64,000 bases of DNA from positions 682,001-746,000 of the forward strand of contig JAPFFF010000050.1 in NCBI GenBank assembly GCA_039105265.1, given 5' to 3'. Below are positions 11,326 through 21,655 of the stretch, one piece after another. Origin of the DNA: Tritrichomonas musculus (lineage: Eukaryota > Parabasalia > Tritrichomonadida > Tritrichomonadidae). Position numbers and translations under genes: made by a program. Below the pieces are notes generated by a model. The model was given only the letters and a program-made list of their open reading frames with translations. It made no database searches and was not told the origin of the DNA. The first letter of the stretch is position 1. Every line of letters begins with the position of its first letter.

Positions 11326-12151
11326 TTTATATTTTATAAATTTGCGATTTTTTATTTAAAAATAAATAAGTAAATGGCGGATTTTTTTACAAATCATTCT
11401 GGTTATATTTTATATTTGCATTTAAATCATTTCGAAAGTCCATTGCTTCAGAGAAATTTATATGAGAATTTGAAAATGATTTTTAACAATTTTTCAATGA
11501 AATATGGCAAAATTGACACAAACACAAATTTCATAGAAGCACCATATCAATTTTAGGTGTTCAAACTTTTAAATGAATTCCTAACAAAACAATTGAATTG
11601 ATTTCTATCAATTCATATAAAAAAAAAAAAAAAAAAAAATAAAACATTGAAAAAGTTTGTATTATTATATATAATGAACTTTATATCACTTTATAATATC
11701 AAAGATGCTTTCAGGACTCATCATTGAAGATTTTAAGGGAGTTTTTCATGGCAAGTAAGTTGATCTTTATATCATCAAAAAGAGCAGAAATTTGCATTTC
11801 ATAATTTGAATATGGCCATATTCTGTATTGAAAAAGGTAAATCATGATTTTGAATGACAATGAACTGTCTTATCAAATTCCTCTTTTAACAACCATTCGC
11901 CATTTGCATAAATAGTGCCAAGTTCAAAAAATTCTCTCGATTTTTTGGGTAGATTTAATGAATAGATTTATCAATATCTTACTTAACATATTGGCCTTCT
12001 TTTCAGTTTATAATAAAAATTTAAATTAAAGTCATTTAAATATATTAGATTTTTATTACTATAATTAATACAAAAAAATTTAAAAGATTTTTTCTTATCT
12101 TTTTTTTTTTTTTTTTTTTTTTTCTGTAATACAAAGAAAATAAAAAAAAAT
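11326..12151. other. Spacer between convergent genes
   Basis: Contains A and T runs (about 11618-11640 and 12101-12123). A 60-codon open frame at 11374-11556 has no Inr or recognisable motif. Convergence of the flanking genes means this is shared 3' flank. Confidence 0.5.
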
Positions 12152-15100
12152 TCATTTTCTTATTTTTTTAAGGAAATTTTGAGCATCTTCATTATTCATA
12201 CTTGCAGCTAGCTTCAAGTAACCAATTCCTTTATTAACATCCATTTCAACCAACTTTCCTTCATAATAAATCATTCCCAATTTGAATGCCGCCTTAGACA
12301 AATTTGAATTTGAAGCAAGAGTGAAATAACGGACAGCCTTCTCACTGTTATGCACAACGTCTTCACACTCAGAGTAAATCACACCCAAAATATACTGTGC
12401 CTCATGATTGTTCTGATCAGCAGCCGAAGATAAATACAAAATAGCTTTATTTATGTTCTTTTCGATTAATTCGCCATCATAGTAAATCAAGCCCAAACAG
12501 AACTGCGACTCACAATTATTCTGTGCTGCTGCCAGTTGAAAATAATGAATTGCTTTTTGAATGTCTTGGTCAATATATTCGCCTTTATAATATATCATTC
12601 CAAGCTCAAACTGTGCCAGCGGATAACTCTGGCTTGAAGCAAGTGACAAGTAATGAATTGCCTTCTTCATGTCGCGTTTTATTAAGTTTTCTTTATAAAT
12701 CATTCCAAGCTTAAAATTGGCCTCAGTCAAATTCGAATTTGAAGCAAGAGTGAAATAACGAACAGCCTTCTCAATGTCATGCTTAACGTCTTCACTTTCA
12801 GAGTATATCACGCCCAAGTTAAACTGCGACTCACGATTGTTCTGGTCAGCAGCCAAAGAGAAGTAATAAATCGCTTTATTCATGTCCTTTTCGATTAATT
12901 CGCCATCATAATAAATCAAGCCCAAACAGAACTGCGACTCACAATTATTCTGTGCTGCTGACAGTGCAAAATAATGAATTGCTTTTTGAATGTCTTGGCC
13001 AATATATTCACCTTCATAATAAATGGCGCCAAGAAAAAATTGCGATTTACTGTGATTTTGGTCAGATGAACGTTTAAAATATTCCATCGCTTCTTCAACT
13101 TCTTTTTCTATTTCCTCATTCAAGTTTGCTTGCTTTTGAGAAGCTTCTTCGTATAGAAGAGAGCCATGATTGAATAATGAATCAGGATTATTTTGTGCTT
13201 CGCCTTTTTCAAAGCATTGTAAAGCAAACTTTTTGTTAACATTTGAATAAAAGAGTCCAATTTCATTCAATGTTTTAATATCATGACTTTTGGATGCTTC
13301 GTTTAGATATGAAAATCCTTTGTTTATGTCTTTTTGCACAATTTTTCCTTCAATGTAACTCAAGCCTAGAAAAAGTTGTGCTTCACTTTCATTGTTGTTT
13401 GCAGCACGTGAATAATAATCTATTGAATTTTTAACGTCTTTTTTTTCATAATAAATTTTTCCCAGAAAAAGTTGCGCTTTTGAATTGGACTCTGAAATTG
13501 ATTGCAGCAAAAAAGTGGCTTTTTCTAGGTCTTTCAAAATGAACTTGCCTTCATAATAAAGAATTCCAAGATTTAGCTTCGCTTCTTCATGATTTAATGA
13601 GGCTGCAATTTGCCAACAAAAAAGCCCAATTACGTAGTCTTTTGGATTTTCATCTGATATGAAATCGCGGCCAATTTCATAGTAACAATCAAGATCAACT
13701 TCTGCGATTCTATTGGGATTATCATCAATTTTAAAGCATCTATATTTCTTTATCTGATCAATTCCAATAGAACCTTTTTTAATTCTTATTTTTAGCAAGG
13801 TTCTAAACGCAATTATTTTATAATATTTCAAATTTTCATCTTTCTTCTCAATTATTTTTGAGAGATAAAAAATTGACTTAATTAAATCCTCCTTGGTTTT
13901 ACTGTAGAAATAAATCAGGCCAAGTTTCAATGATGCTGTTAATTCTCCCAAACATGAAGCATATGAGTAATAATGAATTGCATTCTCTTCATCATTATTT
14001 GAATAGTAAATATCACCAAAAGATTCAAAAGTTTTTGCTGAAAAATCTTCACTTTTTGACAGAAATGTTTTTGCTTCGAAAGGTTTGATTATTCCATATA
14101 ATCTAACCGCTTTGTAATTGCCAGGATTGCACTCAATCGCCTTCTTTAAAAGCACCGAAGCATCGCTATTTCTATGATACAGATAAAGTGCTGCACGATA
14201 ATAAATTTTGGAAATTAAAGTTGAAAAATCAACTTTTTCAGAGTTTTGTAAATTGAATAGAAGGTCAATATACAATTGAAAAGCTTTGTCTGCATCATTA
14301 TCTTCTTCACTCAATTGACAAGCTTTGTCTGCATCATTATCTTCTTCATTCAATTGAAAAGCTTTGTCTGCATCATTATTTTTTTCATTCGATTGACAAG
14401 CTTTGTCTGCATCATTATCTTCTTCATTCAATTGACAAGCTTTGTCTGCATCATTATTTTTTTCATTCAATTGACAAGCTTTGTCTGCATCATTATTTTT
14501 TTCATTCAATTGACAAGCTTTGTCTACATCATTATTTTTTTCATTCAATTGACAAGCTTTGTCTACATCATTATTTTTTTCATTCTTCAAAAGCACTGTT
14601 TTCAATTCTTCCAATTTTGCAAGCTGATAAGAATAAGCAATGAAGTAATAATCATGATGGTTTTCAAGCAATTTTTTCCCCTCTTCAAAGAAAGACTTTG
14701 CTTCTTTAAACTTTCCTTGTTTAAAGTAATACGTGCCAATTTTATATTTGATTTTAATCAATGATTTTTTCAACTTGGAATCGCTTGGAGCTCTTTCATA
14801 AGAAGAGCTGACTTCTTTATCAATTTCCAGAAACCTTGGACTTTCATCGTCAATAAAAATTGACAAAATTTCAAATTTGTCAGATTTTTCGTCGTAATAT
14901 TTGCGAGCTTTTTCATGATTTTTTTCAACGAACAAACCGTTTTTATAGCAAGAAGCAATGACGAATGAAGCAAATCTAATTTCAGACCGATATTTATAGA
15001 AGTAACTAATCAACTTTTTGTTATCAGAAGAAACGTACTCATTAAAAATCAAATCGTTATTCACGCCAAAAACGCTGTCATTTATCAAAGACGAATTCTT

Positions 15101-17977
15101 CTCAAAAATTTGAGAGAATAATTGCCTGTCATTGCTTGGGAACAAAAAGCCAATTAACTGAATCTCGTGAATAAACAAATGTGTAGAAGAATAATGTTTT
15201 TTTATGTTCGTATCACATTGACTCAAGATGAAGTTTAATACGTTATATTGTGGATCAGAAATTTGAGAAAGTGAAATGTCTTTAATTGATGTAAAATCGT
15301 CAAATTTATTTCGTTCACAAATATAAAAAACAATCTTTCCGAAGAGAAGCAAATCATTCCAAAATGAGCTTTCATTCTGCTTGTCCGAATCAAGATAAAT
15401 TGCAGATTCAAAGTCAGTTAAAAACAGGTCAAAATTGTGATCAATGATGATGTTGTCAGGTGTCAAATCTTGGTAGACGCAATTCAAATTGTAATGCAAG
15501 TGATGCAATGCAAAGAGAAGATTCAGAAACAACTTTGCTATCAAATCAAATTCAGACAAATTTTTCGGTTTGTAACAAAATTTGATTGAATTTTCATTCG
15601 ATTTGAAAAGATCAGAAATGCTGCCATTTGATTTGAAATCAAGCAACAAAATGCCTTTGTTATCTTTGTCAGAGAAACTGCCATAATATTCAATGATGTA
15701 AGGGTGATTTTGTGATTTTTCAAAGAAAGTTTTTTCTCTCAAAAAGGAGTCATTTTTATTTGAATCATAAATTTTCAATGCAACAAAAGAAAAAGTGTTG
15801 ATATGAATGGCCAAATAAACTCTCGAACTGGCACCTGATCCAATCAATTTAATTATCTGGAAATCATTCAATGAGAGTTGATTTTTCTTGCTGCTTTCTA
15901 AAATTGATTTTTTCAAATTCGACGATTCATCAAAGAACGATGGATCTTGAAAATACTTCGAATCAAAGAAGATTCTTTGCATGAAATAGCCAAGTAAAGG
16001 GAGGACAAAATCATTGTTTTCAATATATTTAGAAAAACGGTTTGTGATCTGAATACATTGAATAAAATCATCATCAGAAAAATCAACCAATTTTTCATTT
16101 TTCGAATTGTTTTTGTTCTCGATTAAAGAAAGATTGCAAACTTTACTTATCAAAATAATAGACTGTTCAATACTGGCAATGTCATTATCATTAAAAAACG
16201 TAAATGAATAATCATTCTTGCTTTTCTCAATCATCTTTTGAAAGGTGTTTTTGGCTTCAATTGAAACAGGAATCAAAATCAATTTGCTCAATTCTTCAAG
16301 GACGATTTTCAAATCAAACAAAAAATAAGAATTGATCAAAAAATAATATTTCTCAACGCATAAACAAAAATAATTCGGAACAGATTGATTTTCTTTTTTA
16401 ATGAAACCAAAAACCGCAAAATTTCTAGTTTTGATGACCTTGACAAACATTGAGATGAAAATTTTCTCCAAAATTCGATTTTTCAATCTAATTATCTGGA
16501 TGTCAAACAAAGGTATGTCATTAAATTTCTTCAAGTGGTTAATTAAGGTCAATTCATTTGACATTTGAAGTGAATCGATACAATTTTTCACATCACCAAA
16601 CGAAATTTTATCAGAATTTTTGCTATTGTCAAAGTAGCCATTATTAAAGAGTAGAGATTTCAATTTCTGGATGTCAGAACCGTTATAAAAGAGGTTATTT
16701 TTCATGATTATTCTAAAGACATCATAAATATCTGTCACTTTTTCAAGCAAACTATGTATTGGTGAATCCTCTTTGAAAAGTTGGCTAATGATGTTTTCTT
16801 TAAGGTACCAAACGTCATTTCTCTTCTCGTTATGTTCGTCTTTTTTAGCGAATTCGGTCTTTGAATACTCATCTTCAGCTCCTTCTTTTAACAGCAATGA
16901 GAACTGCCCAACGTAAGCTCTGAATTCGCTGTCAAGGAAAAGATAATTGTATCGTATTTGACGATGCACGAAGTTGTTCGAATGAAGGAAAAGAATCGCG
17001 GCTGAAACGCGAAATAAAATAGATGATCTTATTTCGTCATTCAAAAAGTCACAACCGTTTTTCATAATAACGGTTTTGTTGTTCATGTACTTGTAGACAA
17101 TTGCGCCTTTGCTTCTGATGCATCCGCAAGCCGGCAATAGTGAGAAAAAATGGAAATTTTTATGAAATTCAATAATGTTGTTAAAATTCAAAGAGATGTG
17201 GTTGTCATCAAGCATGAAATTGATATAATATGGAGAAAAGTCATTCCTATTGATAGAAAAGCATAAAAGACTGCCAAAGCTTTGAATTTCTAAAAAATCG
17301 TCCTTTTCAAAATTTTCATTGAATTCAATTATTTTTTGATTGTCATAAAAATGCAAATTGATACAGTATGTCAGACGAACTTTGTATGATATTAATAGAA
17401 GCTTATCTCGTGGATATTCTTCTGGAATTTTGGTGGGATCAAATTGAAAGAAACTGTCATTACTGCGACTTTTCAATGCTTTTTCATATTTCGTATTGAT
17501 TACTTCATTGTCTTCTGTCTGTTTCGGCACGTTTAAACAGAACTGAAATGAAATATCAGGGAAAAAAGCAATAAGATTATTTTGGTCTTTCTCCGATATA
17601 GGAATAAAAACGGTTTTATTTTGTAAAGCTCTGAAAAAGTCACTCAACTTTGTCATAACTTTTACATCTGATAATTCTTCGTATTCAACAATAAAAATGA
17701 AGTTATCAAAGACTAATATAAAAAATATGGGATTTTCTTTCTCTTCATAAAAATTGAATACTAGTATTGAAGGAATTTGCGGTTTTAAATAATCTTTTAA
17801 GAAATTATCATTCGCTTTCGAAAAATATTGTGAATCCATTTTTTTATCTCGCTGTACTAATAATAAAAGAAACGTTGGCTTGTATAATTGTTGAAGATCT
17901 GGAATTTTAATACCATCGTATTTATATAATAGATAGTAAATGGAATAAGGGCATGGATCATTTTCTATCTGATTCAT
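12152..17977 (-). CDS. Large pseudokinase-kinase-Sel1 repeat protein
   Basis: 1941 aa. The N-terminal half has a degenerate kinase-like module (FVHRQIRYNYLFLD near residue 335, no DFG), then a second kinase domain from about 705: GSGASSRV loop, VALK lysine, YQDLTPDN near 834 (HRD Asp retained) and DFE for DFG near 852. It is therefore possibly active but divergent. Next come a helical/TPR-like region, eight tandem 13-aa repeats (NEKNNDADKACQL type, about residues 1131-1236), and from about 1255 to the end a long array of Sel1-like repeats (A...LG..Y.G..V..D..KA..Y). Kinase-Sel1 fusions are a hugely expanded trichomonad family; the Sel1 solenoid presumably recruits partners. The ORF is uninterrupted over 5.8 kb. 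Confidence 0.85.
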   Translation of the reverse strand: MNQIENDPCPYSIYYLLYKYDGIKIPDLQQLYKPTFLLLLVQRDKKMDSQYFSKANDNFLKDYLKPQIPSILVFNFYEEKENPIFFILVFDNFIFIVEYEELSDVKVMTKLSDFFRALQNKTVFIPISEKDQNNLIAFFPDISFQFCLNVPKQTEDNEVINTKYEKALKSRSNDSFFQFDPTKIPEEYPRDKLLLISYKVRLTYCINLHFYDNQKIIEFNENFEKDDFLEIQSFGSLLCFSINRNDFSPYYINFMLDDNHISLNFNNIIEFHKNFHFFSLLPACGCIRSKGAIVYKYMNNKTVIMKNGCDFLNDEIRSSILFRVSAAILFLHSNNFVHRQIRYNYLFLDSEFRAYVGQFSLLLKEGAEDEYSKTEFAKKDEHNEKRNDVWYLKENIISQLFKEDSPIHSLLEKVTDIYDVFRIIMKNNLFYNGSDIQKLKSLLFNNGYFDNSKNSDKISFGDVKNCIDSLQMSNELTLINHLKKFNDIPLFDIQIIRLKNRILEKIFISMFVKVIKTRNFAVFGFIKKENQSVPNYFCLCVEKYYFLINSYFLFDLKIVLEELSKLILIPVSIEAKNTFQKMIEKSKNDYSFTFFNDNDIASIEQSIILISKVCNLSLIENKNNSKNEKLVDFSDDDFIQCIQITNRFSKYIENNDFVLPLLGYFMQRIFFDSKYFQDPSFFDESSNLKKSILESSKKNQLSLNDFQIIKLIGSGASSRVYLAIHINTFSFVALKIYDSNKNDSFLREKTFFEKSQNHPYIIEYYGSFSDKDNKGILLLDFKSNGSISDLFKSNENSIKFCYKPKNLSEFDLIAKLFLNLLFALHHLHYNLNCVYQDLTPDNIIIDHNFDLFLTDFESAIYLDSDKQNESSFWNDLLLFGKIVFYICERNKFDDFTSIKDISLSQISDPQYNVLNFILSQCDTNIKKHYSSTHLFIHEIQLIGFLFPSNDRQLFSQIFEKNSSLINDSVFGVNNDLIFNEYVSSDNKKLISYFYKYRSEIRFASFVIASCYKNGLFVEKNHEKARKYYDEKSDKFEILSIFIDDESPRFLEIDKEVSSSYERAPSDSKLKKSLIKIKYKIGTYYFKQGKFKEAKSFFEEGKKLLENHHDYYFIAYSYQLAKLEELKTVLLKNEKNNDVDKACQLNEKNNDVDKACQLNEKNNDADKACQLNEKNNDADKACQLNEEDNDADKACQSNEKNNDADKAFQLNEEDNDADKACQLSEEDNDADKAFQLYIDLLFNLQNSEKVDFSTLISKIYYRAALYLYHRNSDASVLLKKAIECNPGNYKAVRLYGIIKPFEAKTFLSKSEDFSAKTFESFGDIYYSNNDEENAIHYYSYASCLGELTASLKLGLIYFYSKTKEDLIKSIFYLSKIIEKKDENLKYYKIIAFRTLLKIRIKKGSIGIDQIKKYRCFKIDDNPNRIAEVDLDCYYEIGRDFISDENPKDYVIGLFCWQIAASLNHEEAKLNLGILYYEGKFILKDLEKATFLLQSISESNSKAQLFLGKIYYEKKDVKNSIDYYSRAANNNESEAQLFLGLSYIEGKIVQKDINKGFSYLNEASKSHDIKTLNEIGLFYSNVNKKFALQCFEKGEAQNNPDSLFNHGSLLYEEASQKQANLNEEIEKEVEEAMEYFKRSSDQNHSKSQFFLGAIYYEGEYIGQDIQKAIHYFALSAAQNNCESQFCLGLIYYDGELIEKDMNKAIYYFSLAADQNNRESQFNLGVIYSESEDVKHDIEKAVRYFTLASNSNLTEANFKLGMIYKENLIKRDMKKAIHYLSLASSQSYPLAQFELGMIYYKGEYIDQDIQKAIHYFQLAAAQNNCESQFCLGLIYYDGELIEKNINKAILYLSSAADQNNHEAQYILGVIYSECEDVVHNSEKAVRYFTLASNSNLSKAAFKLGMIYYEGKLVEMDVNKGIGYLKLAASMNNEDAQNFLKKIRK
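14269..14582 (-). repeat. 39-bp coding tandem repeat, 8 units
   Basis: Eight in-frame 13-codon units (NE(K/E)(N/D)NDxDKAxQL) in the 1941-aa gene. They differ by few substitutions and some neighbours are near-identical, so the array is young and probably length-polymorphic. The reverse frame is also open through the array and should not be called a gene. Confidence 0.85.
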
Positions 17978-18492
17978 TAATGCACTTTATTAAATTTAAA
18001 AATCTATAAAGGGGAACAATTATACAAGAAATTTTAAATAAAAATATAAAAAATTTTTAATTCAATTTTTTTTAAGTTTTTATTCAATTTTTTAATTTGA
18101 AATAAAAATTTGAAATATTTAATGTATCTCTCTAATCAAGATGGTATGAATTGAAATAATAAATACATTACGCAAACACTTTTGAAAAATAAAATAAAAA
18201 AAAAAAATTACTTTATAATTATTTATCAATCATAATGATTTGAAATTATTCTACTTCATAATTAATCAATAAAATACTAAAAGGGCTATAAAAAATTGCA
18301 TTCAAAAAAGCCACCACTTTTTGAAAGAGAAGAAATTTCTTAAAAAAAGGAGAGAAGGATAAGAAGGGAAATTAATAAGAAAAAATTTATAATAAAAAAG
18401 ATAAATAAAAGTTAAAAATAAGAAAACTGAGTATATTTGTAAAAATTTTAGAAAAATCGAATGATAATTAAGAAAATTGATAAAATTAAGAA
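17978..18492. other. AT-rich upstream region of the kinase-Sel1 gene
   Basis: Presumed promoter side of the minus-strand gene. No ORF. A purine-rich stretch (about 18310-18400, AAGGAGAGAAGGATAAGAAG-type) is the only compositional feature. Confidence 0.4.
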
Positions 18493-18670
18493 TCCTCGCT
18501 ACGCTGCGGTTTGTAGAATCAACGCATAATTGGGGCTACGCCCCCATTCGTCCAATATTTTTGCGGAGCTGAGGCTCCGCAAAAATATTGGTCGCTCCCT
18601 TTCGGGCCAGGCCCCCCCTAGCCCCCCAAGGGGGGAAGCCCTCCGGGTGTCAGCCCTTCGTTCGCTCGAG
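18493..18670. repeat. GC-rich palindromic island
   Basis: About 175 bp of far higher GC than anything nearby, built of hairpins: GGGGC-TAC-GCCCC (18532-18544), a perfect 18-bp stem CCAATATTTTTGCGGAGC with loop TGAG (18552-18591), CCCTTTCGGG, CCCCCC-AA-GGGGGG (18622-18635) and CCCTCCGGG. No protein signal is convincing, although the minus strand is open. It resembles mobile palindromic clusters known from organelle genomes, but here it lies in a nuclear-type AT-rich spacer. Origin unknown. Confidence 0.7.
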
Positions 18671-20900
18671 TTTTGGTTCCTTGTTGTGTTCTGGAAATGA
18701 AATAGCTCTTTTTTACTTCTAAAAATTTTTATCTTCTTGAGCCAAACCGTTTTATTTTTACTTATTTGGACATATTCCCAGAAAAAGTGGGGGCTTTTTT
18801 GAATGAATCTTTTTTTTAGCCAATTATAATATTGATTAAAAATTGTTGTTAAACAAGTCAAATTAAAGAGTAATTATTACAGCTAATTTTTATCGTAATG
18901 GAACTAAATTTACTACAATAAGGAAAAAATAGAAAAAAATATAACCATTTTTTGTAAAAAACGTAAATAATTGAAAAAATATTGTAACACAATTTTTGAA
19001 TAGTAAATATTTATTTCAAATAAATAAATAAATAAAATGATTTTAATATAAAAAACTGAGATATAACAATATTTTAAAAACATTGAAATTGAAAGGTAAA
19101 ATATTTAGCCATTACAATAAGCTTATTGTATTAAAATTTGATTATTTATTTGGCAGCTTAAGGCTAAAATAATCTGCCTTATAATAGGTCAATATAAACG
19201 GTTATGTAAAATTAAAAAAAAAATCGAATAAGTATTCAATTTTAATTGACCATAGGGAAGGCCAAAAAAAGCGGTATACGAAAAAATCGACGGTTTTTAG
19301 TATAAGAAACCGTTTTTATTCACCATATTGAAGGCCAAAAAAAAAAGCGGTATACGAAAAAATTGAAAGGTTTTCGTATAAAAATTCATTCAATTTTGAA
19401 CTTTTTTGAGATTTTTTTAATCGTTAGACGATAATATTTAACTGAAATTTTAATGATCGTGATTTATATATTTTTCAATTATTTATGATCGAAAAAAATA
19501 TTTTCTAAACGTTAAAATTTAATTAAAAAAGTTACTTTTAAGGGTAAAGTTGGCTTTTCTTTTTTTTGAAATCTTTTAATTTATTCTATGTGCTGCTTGA
19601 ATGAATTGTATGATCATTGAATTTATTTCTATGTAAATTCAATCTTTTCTGAGGGGCATTCAAATGAACAGAAAAAAAAGAGCTCCACAGAGCTATCAAA
19701 TCAATTTTTGTACAAAAAAGCATTACAACGTAATGTAAAATATTCTGAATTTTGGATATATAACAAAAAATGGTCCAAATTATGAAAAAAATAAAAAATG
19801 AAAATATCATAATCCAAAAAATATCAAGAAAACATTTTTTTACTAAAAAAAGTGCATATTTCTAATTTTAAACATATATACAAGGGGAATCATTTGTTTT
19901 TATCATATTTAATTTGAAGCAGACTGAATTACAATGCTTTTTTTTTCTTCAATTTCGAAAAAAATATTTTTTCTACTTAATTCTATTGATATTGGTTGAT
20001 ATATATATTTTTATACGAATATTTTAGATTGATATTCGATATTCATTAAGAAAAATATTTGTTTTGAAATGCAATAAAATTATTTGAAAATTTTATCATG
20101 AAAATTTTGATGTTAGCAAGTCGGCTCTTCTCGAATAGGAAACTTTTTGGATTTGTACTAGGAAAATATAATTAATAGCATTTATTATAATAAAATGGCC
20201 CATTAAAAATTAGAAAATTTGAATCATGGAGAAAATTGAATATTGATATTTCTGTGATTTTTTGATTTGATGGATTTTTCCTATTATATTTTATGTAGTA
20301 TTTGATATATACATAAAATTAAGGAATCTAATTGCGTGTAAAATGAAAAATTGGCACTTTCAAATAAGTTTGTTTTTGAAAATATTGAAAGGGTTGAAAA
20401 GTTGAATAAAATCAAAAAAAAAAAATATTTATCATATCTTATTATTAAAAAAGCAAAAATTATTATAATTTTTATATTAATTTATATATAATAATATATA
20501 TATATTATTTATTAAATATTAATAATATAATGAATATGGAAATAAATATTCTTTTTTTAAGTTAGCTTAAAAATTCAATGGAGATAAAAAAATATGAATG
20601 AATGATTTTTCGTTACCTTTATTCAAAATTATGAGATAAAAAATGTTTTTATCTCAATAAATTTATCATAATTTATATATATAATATCAGTTAATAGACA
20701 TAATAATTAATTAAACTACAAAAACATATATATCCATATATATTAAAAAATATTAATTTATTTTGAACAATAAACTAATTTATCAATTGAAACCATAGTT
20801 TATATTATTACTTAAGCTTTAATGCATTGCATAAAAATCAAAATAAATAATTAAATTAGTATATTAATCCAAAAAAAAGTCGAATTTTTTTTTATTCTTC
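18671..20900. other. Spacer left of the Maverick
   Basis: AT-rich with no supportable gene. It holds the tandem repeat at 19250 and a 23-bp inverted-repeat arm at 19538-19560 whose partner lies beyond the Maverick at 44430. An open minus frame at 18684-18861, running out of the GC island, has an F/W/K-rich sequence I do not recognise. Confidence 0.5.
19250..19381. repeat. 71-bp tandem duplication with hairpins
   Basis: Two units beginning ACCATA..GAAGGCCAAAAAAA then GCGGTATACGAAAAAAT. The second unit contains a perfect TATACGAAAA/TTTTCGTATA hairpin; the first contains CGGTTT/AAACCG. Function unknown. Confidence 0.6.
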
Positions 20901-20910
20901 AGTAGAAATA

Positions 20911-20950
20911 CTAAGGAGGGTTTCGCACTACGTGCTCCACCCATCCTTAG
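20911..20950. repeat. Left terminal hairpin of the Maverick
   Basis: A 40-nt imperfect hairpin beginning 10 nt from the terminus: CTAAGGA pairs with TCCTTAG, GGGT with ACCC, GCAC with GTGC around a TAC loop. Repeated at 43806-43845. A candidate integrase or terminal-protein recognition structure (inference). Confidence 0.7.
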
Positions 20951-21044
20951 TAGTAAGTGGATACACCCCTTTCGGACCATTTATGATAGCCATTTGTAAA
21001 CGATAGCCAAACTCCTACCGAACTAACTTTTTAGCTAACTACAA

Positions 21045-21374
21045 ATGACTACTAACTACTATATCCATTCAGCTGATTTCGAATGTGATAACGTTCCCGA
21101 CTATATCATGCCAGCTGATATCAAACGAATAGTATCTCATAATCGTCATACGTTCCATAAACGAATCTTCTTCTTCAGTCCGAGTGAACGTCAAGTCTAT
21201 CGATACGATCCTCTCATGAAAATCGTCCAATTAGTTAAAGGTAGTGAGATTGGTAATTCATTGAAGTTCAATCTAGTAACGGATGAATCCAGACATGACT
21301 CTTTATATGTTAGTGGTATTATGTTAGCTCGTGTATCGAATATGAGTAAGATCGAACTGATAAAGAGTAAGTGA
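21045..21374 (+). CDS. TIR-encoded 109-aa protein, left copy
   Basis: 109 aa, wholly inside the TIR, with the identical protein encoded in the right TIR (43381-43710). The sequence is tyrosine-rich at the start, followed by a mixed alpha/beta-looking core (KRIFFFSPSERQVYRYDP) and no recognised domain. An ACTTTTTAG box lies about 20 nt before the ATG. Being terminal, duplicated and pointing inward, it may be an early or transposition-linked gene, but no function can be assigned. Confidence 0.75.
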   Translation: MTTNYYIHSADFECDNVPDYIMPADIKRIVSHNRHTFHKRIFFFSPSERQVYRYDPLMKIVQLVKGSEIGNSLKFNLVTDESRHDSLYVSGIMLARVSNMSKIELIKSK

Positions 21375-21426
21375 TGAATTCGCTGACGATGAAGAGTAAA
21401 TGATGTTTATTTTTGGTTTCACTTAA

Positions 21427-21624
21427 ATGAGTGTCAAATCCATAGACGTTAATGGTCGTAAAGTAGAATCCTCTATAGATTACTCGGAACCGACTCAAGA
21501 TGAAATCGATAGAATACTATACGATGATATTCATATACGTGTCATCGTGAATGTCAATTCGATGGATGATTCCATTAATGTCGATACTAACGTTAATATT
21601 GATGTGGATGATAATTATTGTTAG
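21427..21624 (+). CDS. Small acidic Maverick protein, unknown
   Basis: 65 aa, Asp/Asn/Val-rich, highly acidic C-terminal half (repeated NVD/NVN). Its promoter (TTTATTTTTGG) and first codons belong to the TIR; the rest is unique sequence. It has the same codon style as its neighbours and sits 31 nt before the polymerase gene. No family recognised. Confidence 0.6.
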   Translation: MSVKSIDVNGRKVESSIDYSEPTQDEIDRILYDDIHIRVIVNVNSMDDSINVDTNVNIDVDDNYC

Positions 21625-21655
21625 ACTATGAAAATTATTTTTTTATTTATCGTAA

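Larger units (their letters stand above)
20901..21432 (+). repeat. Maverick left terminal inverted repeat
   Basis: Matches 43323-43854/5 in reverse orientation with one 1-bp indel seen (an A run near 20956). It includes a terminal hairpin, a complete 109-aa gene and a promoter. It ends inside the second codon of the next gene (ATGAGT shared by both arms). Confidence 0.95.

Noticed and set aside
11374-11556. 60-aa ORF after the kinase-like gene
   Set aside because: No initiator, no motif, AT-biased codons; left as spacer.
14276-14764. Long plus-strand ORF of SFVCIIIFFIQLT-type repeats
   Set aside because: It is the antisense of the 39-bp coding repeat in the minus-strand kinase-Sel1 gene; openness is caused by the repeat.
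18499-18861. 120-aa minus-strand ORF over the GC island
   Set aside because: Half of it is palindromic GC-rich sequence with no protein-like conservation; treated as a repeat island.
19871-19896. String resembling the left end of the 1086-bp element (ATATACAAGG...ATCATTT)
   Set aside because: No opposite terminus located, similarity short and AT-rich.
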